Below are positions 34,385-42,477 of a DNA stretch of 64,000 nt, in pieces. The notes under the pieces were generated by a model. It worked only from the letters and a program-made list of their open reading frames with translations, made no database searches and was not told the origin of the DNA. The stretch is from positions 5,919-69,918 of the forward strand of contig DS999407.1 of the NCBI GenBank assembly GCA_000158155.1. The letters run 5' to 3'. Position 1 is the stretch's first letter. Each line of letters starts with the position of its first letter. Position numbers and translations under genes: made by a program. The stretch comes from a gamma proteobacterium NOR5-3. Its GTDB lineage: Bacteria > Pseudomonadota > Gammaproteobacteria > Pseudomonadales > Halieaceae.

Positions 34385-35107
34385 CAAACCTGCCGTCAGC
34401 AGGGCGCCGAACCAGGTGTCTTTCCGAGCGATACGAACGTCCGGCAGGTAGCGGAATAGCAGCGCGAATAAGATCGTAAATCCGGCCAGCTTCACGAGAA
34501 CGAAATCCAATGCCAAAAGCCACGACGCCACCGGCCCGAGCCACCGCTCGAGGAGGCGGCCCAGGGCGGAAATCAGGGCGTTGACGGCAAGCGACACGCT
34601 GAGGATCAGGCCGATCGTGGCGAGCATCGCCCCCGAGAGAACATGATCCCTCAGCATTCGCCACAGGCCAAGCTTCCCCCCTTCCGTGCGGGGCGCGCCG
34701 AAGATGCGGTTCAGGGCGTCCTGCATCGTGATCAGCACCGTGGAGGCGCTGAACACCAGCGTACCCACTCCGATCAAGGTGGCCCACCAACTCGGCTCCT
34801 CAAGGCGAAGTCCTTCCACTGTGGTCATCAATTGCCGCGCCCCGTCCTCGCCAACCAGTTTGCCGATTTCCGCGCAGATGGCTTCATTGACCGCTGCCTC
34901 ATCGTGGATAGATCCAGCGGTCCACAGCATGATCAAAAGCATGGGCGGCAGGGAAAACATCATGTAAAACGCCAGGGCCGCCGAGCGGTTCAACACCTCC
35001 TCTTGCGTGAACCGGGCCGCCGATTGTTTCAGGACGGTCCAGAAGAACTCCAACTGCTTGTTATTAGATTGAAAACGCATAGCTTGGTGTCGGTGTCCCG
35101 ACCCCAT
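34385..35107 (-). pseudogene. YihY-family gene truncated at its 3-prime end
   Basis: About 240 residues of a YihY/BrkB-type membrane protein (ALAFYMMFSLPPMLLIMLW, DTWFGALLTAGLFGA) are intact, then similarity ends at the palindrome at 34366. The reading frame stays open to 33668, but that tail is antisense to the PRC-barrel gene and is unlike YihY. The missing C-terminal portion (the QGKALISL... membrane segments) is represented by the fragment at 33290-33480, about 0.9 kb away. The product, if made, lacks the last two membrane helices. Confidence 0.75.
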
Positions 35108-35144
35108 TCTCCGACAACAGTAATACCTGAGGGAAATGCATCAT

Positions 35145-35627
35145 TTACAGGTAGGGCGACAGCAAACGCGCAGCGCTGTCACGGAGCTTGACTGGCAGGG
35201 AGCGGGCCGCGATCTCGGCGACACTCGCCGGGGTTGCCGCAGCCAGCATTTGCGGGTAGGCCTCGTCACCATTTACCAGAGGGACTACCGCGTTGCCCGG
35301 CACGATCGGATTTCCCGTCACCTGTTCGCCAAGCCTCGCCATCCCGACAAAGGTGGGAAAGCGGCTGCTCAACTCGGAGACGAGCATCTCATCCTCCAGA
35401 CTCATCTCGGGTGCACTGCGATGATCCCAGGCCTCCCGGAGGCCCAGAGAAACTCCCTTCCGCTGAATCCGGTTGATGCCAAGGCCAAAGTAGAGGACCG
35501 GGCCAAGCAGCGGTACCAGCCAGGCGAGCCCGATCCAGCCAGTCATCGCCACTACCTCCCGTTTTCTCAACAAGGCATGAACGCTGACGGCGATCGCGCC
35601 GCCGAGCTGGAGGATCAGCAGCAACAA
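35145..35627 (-). pseudogene. truncated cardiolipin synthase N-terminal part
   Basis: A 160-residue product with the two-helix PLDc_N anchor (LLLILQLGGAIAVSVHALL, GWIGLAWLVPLLGPVLYFGLGINRI) and the beginning of a cardiolipin synthase body (VPLVNGDEAYPQMLAA). Intact enzymes are about 480 residues with two HKD motifs; here translation ends before either motif. It lies 37 bp before the truncated YihY gene and 35 bp after a YihY fragment, in the same orientation, so it is part of the decayed operon. Almost certainly non-functional as a synthase. Confidence 0.75.
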
Positions 35628-35662
35628 GGGTTAGATCCGGGAGAGCAGCTCGGTGAAGGCGT

Positions 35663-35854
35663 TCATACTTTGACTTTTATAGGGAACCAACGGGAGGGCT
35701 CATCACTAAATCCGGCCGCCGCCCAGAGGATAATCAGCAACATCGACGCCAGAGAAAAGACCATGCAGTACGAACGTGCCGCTGCGTGAGTCGGCATGTC
35801 TTCATTGAGGTACTCACTGACAGAGGCCTTGAAGACCTCCAAGTCGAAAGTCAT
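35663..35854 (-). pseudogene. 5-prime fragment of a YihY-family gene
   Basis: Sixty-three residues (LNEDMPTHAAARSYCMVFSLASMLLIILWAAAGF) match the N terminus of the intact YihY protein at 38326-39222 (LAEDMPTHAAALSYNMIFSLPSMLLIVLWVAAVF). The rest of the gene is absent and the frame ends in unrelated sequence (WFPIKVKV). It follows the holin-like gene directly (6 bp), as a YihY gene would in an operon. Confidence 0.85.
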
Positions 35855-35860
35855 GACCTG

Positions 35861-36334
35861 CTATTTCTTTTTCGCCGCAACCACCCCGCGCGTGACGGCG
35901 CCAAGCAGTGGGCCAATCGCGGCAGGCAACAGCGCGTCAACAGGATTACGAACGAAGCTGCGAACGTCATCCCTCAGCGCTACCAATTCTTCTTCAGCCA
36001 GAGCAATTTCTGCTTCGACATCACTCATGGCCATGTCGCGTACTTCTTTTACCATCTCAACTTCAACGCCTGGTTTTAATGAGCCCGCATAGGCTACCAA
36101 CACCCCGGCCAACACAAGATCGACGCCGCCAACGGCCAACGCCGCCAGCGGTTGTCCCCAGACAGGCACCAAGGCAAAAAACACCGCCAGGCTCAGCATG
36201 ACAAGGCCAAAGACGGCCACGAGCCCGGCTAGCCCATTGAGCAGAATTTTCTGCTTTGTTATTTGGAATTCATTCTGCTTCAGTAGCCGCTCTGATCGCC
36301 AGGCTAATTTGAGGCTGCGCACCAAGTGTTCCAT
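35861..36334 (-). CDS. phage-holin-superfamily (YqjE-like) membrane protein
   Basis: A 157-residue membrane protein with two adjacent helices (ILLNGLAGLVAVFGLVMLSLAVFFALVPVWG and PLAALAVGGVDLVLAGVLVAYAG) and a charged cytoplasmic tail, the pattern of holin-X/YqjE proteins that accompany DUF883/ElaB-type proteins. It is not a phage gene in context. It follows the DUF883-like gene by 8 bp. A truncated paralogue lies at 58162-58335 in the second copy of this operon. Confidence 0.75.
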   Translation of the reverse strand: MEHLVRSLKLAWRSERLLKQNEFQITKQKILLNGLAGLVAVFGLVMLSLAVFFALVPVWGQPLAALAVGGVDLVLAGVLVAYAGSLKPGVEVEMVKEVRDMAMSDVEAEIALAEEELVALRDDVRSFVRNPVDALLPAAIGPLLGAVTRGVVAAKKK

Positions 36335-36342
36335 AGTTCTTC

Positions 36343-36720
36343 CTATTTTCGAGAGAGCAGCTGGCCAACGACAAGGCCGAGCGAGAACGCAGCGAGCAGC
36401 GCAAGCATCGGACGCTCGCTTGCCAACTCTTCCACTTCTTTTACAGTGATTCCGACTTGTTCGACAAAACCCCCAATCGTCGCTTCCTCATCTTGTGGCT
36501 GAGTTGTGTCTGGTAATTCATCGCCTACGCTTTCGGTAGACACCTTGTCGGTCTGAGGCGTTGGCGGAGTAGCGACAGGCTGAGGCTGAGCCTCTGCTTC
36601 CTCAGCCGTTGATCGAGCCTTCTTGCGTGTAGCTCGAGCCTTGTTGCGTGTAGCTCGATGCTTGTTAGCTTCACTCTGCAGGTCTTTCAATTCTTCTAAA
36701 TCACTGTCTGTTTGTGTCAT
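36343..36720 (-). CDS. DUF883/ElaB-like inner-membrane protein
   Basis: A 125-residue protein. The C-terminal helix (ERPMLALLAAFSLGLVVGQLLSRK) is the membrane anchor typical of ElaB/YqjD/DUF883 proteins, which can tether ribosomes to the membrane in stationary phase. The N-terminal half is low-complexity with a repeated ATRNKARATRKKA segment and a Glu/Pro-rich linker, longer than usual. It overlaps the AI-2E gene by 4 bases (ATGA), so it is co-translated with it. Confidence 0.75.
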   Translation of the reverse strand: MTQTDSDLEELKDLQSEANKHRATRNKARATRKKARSTAEEAEAQPQPVATPPTPQTDKVSTESVGDELPDTTQPQDEEATIGGFVEQVGITVKEVEELASERPMLALLAAFSLGLVVGQLLSRK

Positions 36721-37841
36721 TGTGAACTCCTGTTTGCTAGATTCTCGCCAGGCTGATCCAGGTTTAGCCAGTCGGCGAACACACGACTGTAGATCGTCAG
36801 AACAGTCATGAACAATGCAGCGAGTATTGGACCAAGGACAAGCCCGGCGACACCAAATAGGCCCAATCCACCAAGCGTGCTGAGCAGGATCAACAAGTCG
36901 GGCATTTCCGTATCCCGGCCAACCAGTATGGGTCTGAGGAAGTTATCGATGGTCCCAACCACACCGGCCGACCATGCCAAAAGACCAAGCCCGACCAGCG
37001 TCTCTCCAGATATCAACAGAAAAACAACCGCTGGCGCCCACACCAGAGTGGCGCCAATACCGGGAAGGATTGACAATACTGCCATGACCGCACCCCAGAA
37101 TACCGCCGCATCGATACCAGCAACGGCGAAACCAAGACCGCCGAGTGCACCCTGTATGGCGCCGATGATCAGCGTACCTTTCACCGTCGCGCGACTGACG
37201 GAGAGGCCAACCTGGAGCATCTTGTCTTTGTCCACTCGCGATAACGGTGCGTAGCTCATGATCTTCTCTATCAACGCCGAACCACTGATCAGAAAGAAAA
37301 ACATCGCGTACAGTATTACAAATAAATTCAGGAAGAACGACATGGTGCCCTGGGTCAACGTACTCAGACCTGAGGCAAGATACACACCGGCGTTGCCCGC
37401 AAACTCTGCAACCTTGGCCATAATTCTGTCGCGGTATGGCTCAAGCTCCTCCGCATAGGGAACCCACCCCGGCAAAGCGGATGGTTCCTGGGACTGATCA
37501 AGTTGTTGTTCGATCCACGGTGTCACCTCTTCGGCAACCTCTAACGCCTGATCCGCTACAAGTCCGAGCAGGAGCATCAGCGGCACAACAATGGCAAGCA
37601 ACGAAATCAGCAGGGTCATCAGCGAGGCCAGTGTGTTGCGCCCGCCCCATACGTTGCTCAACCAGCTATACAGCGGATACGCAATGCCGCTGAATACAGC
37701 AGCAAGTAGCAGCGCCATGGCAAAGCCACTGATCATCGCAAAAAACAGCCCTGTATAGGCCAACGTCATGACCAGCACAAAACTTTTGCGGAACCATTCT
37801 TTCTGGTCGATTTCAGTAGTCACAACCGTACAGCTAACCAT
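36717..37841 (-). CDS. AI-2E family (PerM-like) transporter
   Basis: A 374-residue inner-membrane protein with about eight helices. Features of the family include the early hydrophobic pair, the central loop region, and AAVFWGAVMAVLSILPGIGATLVWAPAVVFLLISG with FLRPILVGRDTEMPDLLILLSTLGGLGLFG near the end. Members export autoinducer-2 or act as Na+/H+ antiporters. First gene of the operon with DUF883-like and holin-like proteins. The regulatory motif is 88 bp upstream. A paralogue with the same neighbours is at 58711-59751. Confidence 0.88.
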   Translation of the reverse strand: MVSCTVVTTEIDQKEWFRKSFVLVMTLAYTGLFFAMISGFAMALLLAAVFSGIAYPLYSWLSNVWGGRNTLASLMTLLISLLAIVVPLMLLLGLVADQALEVAEEVTPWIEQQLDQSQEPSALPGWVPYAEELEPYRDRIMAKVAEFAGNAGVYLASGLSTLTQGTMSFFLNLFVILYAMFFFLISGSALIEKIMSYAPLSRVDKDKMLQVGLSVSRATVKGTLIIGAIQGALGGLGFAVAGIDAAVFWGAVMAVLSILPGIGATLVWAPAVVFLLISGETLVGLGLLAWSAGVVGTIDNFLRPILVGRDTEMPDLLILLSTLGGLGLFGVAGLVLGPILAALFMTVLTIYSRVFADWLNLDQPGENLANRSSQ

Positions 37842-37929
37842 TTTTAAATGCGCAAAAGATTTTCGAACGCGTGTTCATTCCGGTTCTCTCCCTTGCCTAT
37901 CAAAGGAGAGTAGAATCCGACAGACTTTC

Positions 37930-37949
37930 ACTCTGGCCATAACGCGCCA
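37930..37949 (-). promoter_or_regulatory. envelope-regulon motif copy 12
   Basis: On the minus strand, TGGCGC-N4-TGGCCAGAGT, 88 bp before the start at 37841. Confidence 0.6.
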
Positions 37950-38075
37950 ACTGATCACATCTACTTTCAACAACACTCTTATAACGTTTATGGCTTGTTG
38001 AGTAAGGCTAAAAAAGCCGGCGTGGACATTCTGGCCGATTTACGCCAGTTGCTGCCCACGCTGAGCAAATTCAGA

Positions 38076-38290
38076 CTATTTCGCTTTCTCGACGTCAGAC
38101 AACACCCAACTGCGGTCCAGCAGCGTCTTACCCGGCGAGTAGAAACGCAGCATGGGAAAGAACGCGCGACCAGGTTCGGTCGGTATCCAATTCTGTTTCT
38201 TGCCCTTCGGCTCGTCCGGACCAAAGTACAGATCAACGGAGCCATCCTTGTTGGTCAACAAGTCCATGCGTGATGAGCGGTCAGTGACTA
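38076..38290 (-). pseudogene. 3-prime fragment of a DUF1254/DUF1214 gene
   Basis: The last 65 or so residues of a DUF1214 domain remain (NKDGSVDLYFGPDEPKGKKQNWI, FFPMLRFYSPGKTLLDRSWVLSDVEKAK) and end in a normal stop. Upstream the fragment is joined within a few bases to GTCCGGACACCAAC and motif copy 13. The promoter and the tail of a DUF1254 gene are thus fused with the whole 5-prime coding part deleted. It is unlikely to be functional. Confidence 0.85.
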
Positions 38291-38313
38291 TGTACTTGTG
38301 TTGGTGTCCGGAC

Positions 38314-38333
38314 GTTCTGGCCAATTCACGCCA
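38314..38333 (-). promoter_or_regulatory. envelope-regulon motif copy 13
   Basis: On the minus strand, TGGCGT-N4-TGGCCAGAAC. It overlaps the stop codon of the YihY gene (TGGCGTGA contains the TGA) and now points into the DUF1214 fragment. Confidence 0.55.
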
Positions 38334-39222
38334 CTTGTGTTTCGCGACCTGGGGGTGGCGGGAGGCCCATATTCAGTTTTCGCGCGCGAGTAAAAGCGAC
38401 CGTGGCGCCAAACAGGAAGATGGCCGCTGCGTAGTAGACCCAAAGCATCAACACCAGAATGCTGCCTGCGGCATCGTATACGCTCGCCGCCTCACTGCTG
38501 CCGATAACCAGCGAGATCAGGGCTTTGCCTTGAAGGTACAGAAACGCTGTCAGCAACGCGCCGAACCAGGTATCACGCCACGCCAATCGCACGTCAGGCA
38601 GGTAACGAATATACAGTGCGAACAGAATCGTCGTTGCACAAAGATTCAGGACATAAGCGTCAACCATATCCAAATAAGCCGCCAGCGGGCCGGAAAACCC
38701 GGCCAGATAACTGTCTACTTTGACCACCAAGGCATCCAGCATTAGAAAAATGACCATCAGAAACGAAACAATGCTCAACAGTGCGACAGCTATGATCCGA
38801 ATACGCAGCAACCTCCAGATGCTGAGGTGCAGTGACGCCGGAGCCTTTACCTGTGCAAGATGGTTGAGTGCTTTTCGCAACACGTGGTAGACCGTCGTTG
38901 CGAAATAGAGCAGCACCAGGATAGCGATAGCGCTCGCCTCCCAGCTTGGCTCATGGATATGGAGTTCGTCCAGCGTAGCCATGATCTGCTGCGCACCGCT
39001 TTCACCCACCAAAGAGCCGAGCTCGGCGAAGATCGCATTACTCACGGCGGCCTCCCCGTAAAACACGGCGGCAACCCAAAGGACAATCAGCAACATCGAT
39101 GGCAGGGAGAAGATCATGTTGTAGGAGAGCGCTGCGGCGTGTGTGGGCATGTCTTCCGCAAGGAACCTGTCCAGGGATTCCGTGAGCACCTGCCAATAGA
39201 AGGTCAGTGTTTTTTTTGCCAT
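38326..39222 (-). CDS. YihY/BrkB-family inner-membrane protein
   Basis: A 298-residue protein with six or so transmembrane helices. Family signature regions are LAEDMPTHAAALSYNMIFSLPSMLLIVLWVAAVF, RYLPDVRLAWRDTWFGALLTAFLYLQGKALISLVIG and ILVLMLWVYYAAAIFLFGATVAFTRA. Historically mislabelled ribonuclease BN; function unknown. It is the only intact YihY gene among at least three fragments in the 33-39 kb stretch. It starts 37 bp after the small ORF at 39260 and may be the end of the operon from 43827. Confidence 0.88.
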   Translation of the reverse strand: MAKKTLTFYWQVLTESLDRFLAEDMPTHAAALSYNMIFSLPSMLLIVLWVAAVFYGEAAVSNAIFAELGSLVGESGAQQIMATLDELHIHEPSWEASAIAILVLLYFATTVYHVLRKALNHLAQVKAPASLHLSIWRLLRIRIIAVALLSIVSFLMVIFLMLDALVVKVDSYLAGFSGPLAAYLDMVDAYVLNLCATTILFALYIRYLPDVRLAWRDTWFGALLTAFLYLQGKALISLVIGSSEAASVYDAAGSILVLMLWVYYAAAIFLFGATVAFTRARKLNMGLPPPPGRETQVA

Positions 39223-39259
39223 TTCGATACAGCAATTATCCTCTCAGGCATCTTTCCTG

Positions 39260-39418
39260 TTAATCGCTGGCCTGCACGTCACCACGATGCGTCGCCCGCA
39301 GTGTGGCCCACTCTCGCAATATTCGATCTGCCGCTACACGGTTGGTCATACGATCAGCGGCTTGAGCCATTACCACCAAGCCCGCCACAACAATCGCCAA
39401 TAATTTGCGCGTATTCAT
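39260..39418 (-). CDS. small exported or membrane protein, 52 residues
   Basis: A short open frame starting ATG at 39418 with GAGGGGT 6 bases upstream. The product has a signal-like N terminus (MNTRKLLAIVVAGLVVMAQA) and a short charged remainder (ADRMTNRVAADRILREWATLRATHRGD). It sits between the D-aminoacylase stop (39470) and the YihY start, same strand. No family is recognised. Good start signals and position support it, but its size limits confidence. Confidence 0.5.
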   Translation of the reverse strand: MNTRKLLAIVVAGLVVMAQAADRMTNRVAADRILREWATLRATHRGDVQASD

Positions 39419-39469
39419 AATTTCACCCCTCGCTTTCGAATAATAAAAAATCGAAAAGAAGCCAGTGAC

Positions 39470-41032
39470 TTACTGAGTAACCGGTCGACGAATCGCTTTA
39501 CCAGGTGCTGCGTCAGTTTTTAACTTGCCTTTGTAAACAACAAACTCACCATCAACAATGACATAATCAAAACCAACTGCAGGCTGATTCGGTTCGGTGA
39601 ACGTGCTCTTGTCCGCAACTTTTTCCAGATCAAACACCACAATATCTGCGTCCATGCCCACCTGTATGCGGCCTTTCTTACGCATTTGTGGAACGGACTC
39701 TTCGAGGATTTGCGCGGGCATCAAGCTCATCTTCTTCACCGCATCCGACAGTGACAACACGCCTCGCTCACGCACCCAGAAACGCAGAACTTTTGCAAAG
39801 GAGCCGTTAGAGCGCGGATGAGCGAATGCGCCTTCGGGAAGCGGCCATGCATCGCCGTCGTAGTTTTTACCGTTGACCACCCAAGGCATGGCATCCGATT
39901 CGATGGCCACATTTAGATTTGCCACTGACGCATCGAGCTTCGCCAGATCAACGGGGTTTTCGGCATCGAGGTAGTGCCATGTAATGATCGTACCGGGTGA
40001 ATTCGCCTGCAGATCATTAAAGGTCTTCTCATCGAGGCGCTTTCCGTTCAACTCGAAATCACTGTACTTGGTGCCGCCCATGCGAACCTGCCAGCCATCA
40101 CCACGAAACATCTCGGCGCCTACCGTCGTTCCGGCAGCACCGTAAGGGTATGCGCCAACAGATACGCGGAAACCGTCTTTCTGTGCATTGAGCACCAGCG
40201 GCAGGGTTGAGTCGATGTCACGCATGCTCGTGCTGTTGATATGGCACAAATGCATATGCGCACCAGCCAGTGCGGCGTTGCTAACAAGCTCCTTAACTGC
40301 CTCAAACGAACTCTTCGGCTCCGGCACACTTGCGTATCGAACGTGCGTAAATGTTGGAACGTTGTACTTCGCAGCGAGCTGCGCAACGGCGAAATATTCT
40401 TTTTGCCCATTGCCCGGGGCGTAACCTGCATTGACGCCCACACCGATGGCGCCTTCCTTGATGGCTTGCTCAAGCAGAGCGAGAATTTCTTTTTGTTGCT
40501 CCGGCGTTGAAATCGAATTCTGCCAGTCATGATTCGCAAACATCGACTGAAACCAACCCAAGTCTGCTTTGGCCTCGGTTCCCGTAGTCGCCTGAATTCT
40601 TGCAAAGGTCCAGGCGGCAGCAGCACCGTAGTTAATCGGGTGGGGTTTCTTCGCCTCCGCTGTGTACCAGTCCCCAATAGGGAGCAGCCCTGATTCAAGT
40701 TCCAGCGCTGTGGTTACACCCTGCATAGCCTGCATACGAAGCGCGCCAATTTCCTGACCGTGGGCATGCAGATCGATCCACCCGGGCGCAACGACCTGAC
40801 CCTTTGCATTAATCGTTGTTGCTCCCGTTAAGGGAAACTCGGATATCGCCGCAATCGACCCATCTTTAATTCCCACATTGCGGACAGCATCAAGACCGGT
40901 TTCCGGGTCAATAACCCGTCCATTGACAATCACCAGGTCATGAGTTTCTTGAGCTAGTGCGGTGACGGAAGCCGTTAACAAACTCACTGATAACAGCGTT
41001 AGTGAAAGCGCTTTTCCGATGTTGGAGTGCAT
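39470..41032 (-). CDS. D-aminoacylase-like amidohydrolase, exported
   Basis: A 520-residue amidohydrolase. The start at 41032 has AGGAG 7 bases upstream and gives a signal peptide (ALSLTLLSVSLLTASVTALA); a longer frame to 41152 overlaps the porin gene. Metal-binding motif WIDLHAHGQEIG follows VVAPG near residue 70, with HVRYAS, HMHLCHINST and the C-terminal GRIQVGMDADIVVFD typical of N-acyl-D-amino-acid deacylases and dihydroorotase-like enzymes. It probably hydrolyses N-acylated D-amino acids or peptides in the periplasm. Third gene of the operon with a porin and another amidohydrolase. Confidence 0.85.
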   Translation of the reverse strand: MHSNIGKALSLTLLSVSLLTASVTALAQETHDLVIVNGRVIDPETGLDAVRNVGIKDGSIAAISEFPLTGATTINAKGQVVAPGWIDLHAHGQEIGALRMQAMQGVTTALELESGLLPIGDWYTAEAKKPHPINYGAAAAWTFARIQATTGTEAKADLGWFQSMFANHDWQNSISTPEQQKEILALLEQAIKEGAIGVGVNAGYAPGNGQKEYFAVAQLAAKYNVPTFTHVRYASVPEPKSSFEAVKELVSNAALAGAHMHLCHINSTSMRDIDSTLPLVLNAQKDGFRVSVGAYPYGAAGTTVGAEMFRGDGWQVRMGGTKYSDFELNGKRLDEKTFNDLQANSPGTIITWHYLDAENPVDLAKLDASVANLNVAIESDAMPWVVNGKNYDGDAWPLPEGAFAHPRSNGSFAKVLRFWVRERGVLSLSDAVKKMSLMPAQILEESVPQMRKKGRIQVGMDADIVVFDLEKVADKSTFTEPNQPAVGFDYVIVDGEFVVYKGKLKTDAAPGKAIRRPVTQ

Positions 41033-41123
41033 GATTTTATCTCCTAAATAAGTTGGGTATCTGGATCGAATTTTTCGGATCGACTGCTCATGATGCTTGT
41101 CCATATTGATCAGTAGAGTTAGT

Positions 41124-42446
41124 TCAGAATGACACACGCGCGCGCAGCCCAAACACCCACAGGCTGTCTTCCTCCGGGTTCAGGGCCGGGTCGCTTATCC
41201 ATTCGATATTGGCTGTGATGTTGGTGTGCTGGAACAACTGCATGTTGTAGAAAACTTCCGCGGTGTACTGGTCATTAAGTCGAGGGCCATCCGGCTCGCT
41301 GGGGGGGCGGCCCCAGTTCATACCAACGCCAAGCACGTCGCTGTGACCCTTCGGAAAATAGCCGACACCCGCACTGAGTGAACGCTCCAGCAGCGCGCCG
41401 CCATCCTCCGCATAACCTGCCCGCACAAACGGCAGCCAGCGGTCGTTTATTTTTCGGCTGAAAGAAAGGGCTGTGCCCCACCCGTCGGGAACACCGGCAG
41501 CAGCGCGCTCGTCGACCTGCCAGAGGGTCAGGTGGACGTTATCCGAAAATCGGTTTTCATAAGAGGAAAACCATCCAAACTCAACATGCTTGAAGGTCTC
41601 ATTGGTGGTGAAGAAGGAATCGAAGCTGTCCAGGGGGTCACTCGGATCGCCATTGGCATCGCTAAGGCCAGCCAAAAGGTAGAAGTTTTCTCCGATGGTG
41701 CCACGCACAGCCGCGCCCAGCCCCTGGTTGGGTGCCGGAATGGTGGGGTCGGTTGAAAACACCAGGTTAGCGAAATCTGTCCACGGATTCACCAGGCCAT
41801 AAACAGATACATAGTCGGTCACATCAACGATGCCGGCGATAACGGCAAGTCGATTGTTACGGAACGATTGCTGCCAGTATAAATTCGTCACAATGGTACC
41901 CGCGTCACTGAATGGGACAGCGGTCAGCCCAATATAGCCTATCTCGCCGCCCAACTGCTGAGGTGCAATATCGGTGCCCAGCCGATGACGGTTCTCGACT
42001 TTAAAGGTCACTGAGCCGGTATTCAGCGTACCCCGGCCCAGCGGGGTCCAGGTGCCATAAACGCGTATGATGCCACCCGCAGCATCGTCCTCACCGAGAC
42101 TCTCATTCGCACCCTGCACCTGGGCGTTGTAATCGGCCCCGAATGCAAATGCGTGCCTGTCCGCGACGCCCTTCTTGAAGCCGTAATATGGCTGGGCTTT
42201 GGCGGTCAGCCCTCCGAACCAGTAAGGGGTAACTTGCGCACTGTGGTCCGATTTGAGTTGTCCAGCGACACTCGACGGCCCCCCGAACTGATGGGGCGCA
42301 GCATAGTCTGCAGAAACCTCATCTTCGCTGCCGACAACAGAGTTGCTGTGGGCAGCTTCCGGATCATGCTGGGCCAGGACGGGCTCAACCAGGGACACTA
42401 GCAGGCCTGAAGCCAGTGCAAAGGTCCAATTTTGGCCCTGTCTCAT
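41124..42446 (-). CDS. OprB-type carbohydrate-selective porin
   Basis: A 440-residue outer-membrane porin with a signal peptide (TFALASGLLVSLVEPVLA). Typical OprB features are visible: FKVENRHRLGTDIAPQQLGGEIGY, LYWQQSF, GMNWGRPP and the C-terminal barrel strand ending LRARVSF. Family members admit sugars; the partners here are amidohydrolases, so glycopeptides or acylated amino acids are alternatives. It starts 31 bp after the amidohydrolase at 42478-43827. Confidence 0.8.
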   Translation of the reverse strand: MRQGQNWTFALASGLLVSLVEPVLAQHDPEAAHSNSVVGSEDEVSADYAAPHQFGGPSSVAGQLKSDHSAQVTPYWFGGLTAKAQPYYGFKKGVADRHAFAFGADYNAQVQGANESLGEDDAAGGIIRVYGTWTPLGRGTLNTGSVTFKVENRHRLGTDIAPQQLGGEIGYIGLTAVPFSDAGTIVTNLYWQQSFRNNRLAVIAGIVDVTDYVSVYGLVNPWTDFANLVFSTDPTIPAPNQGLGAAVRGTIGENFYLLAGLSDANGDPSDPLDSFDSFFTTNETFKHVEFGWFSSYENRFSDNVHLTLWQVDERAAAGVPDGWGTALSFSRKINDRWLPFVRAGYAEDGGALLERSLSAGVGYFPKGHSDVLGVGMNWGRPPSEPDGPRLNDQYTAEVFYNMQLFQHTNITANIEWISDPALNPEEDSLWVFGLRARVSF

Positions 42447-42477
42447 TTTTTTGGACCCGTCTCAGCAAAAGTCCCGA

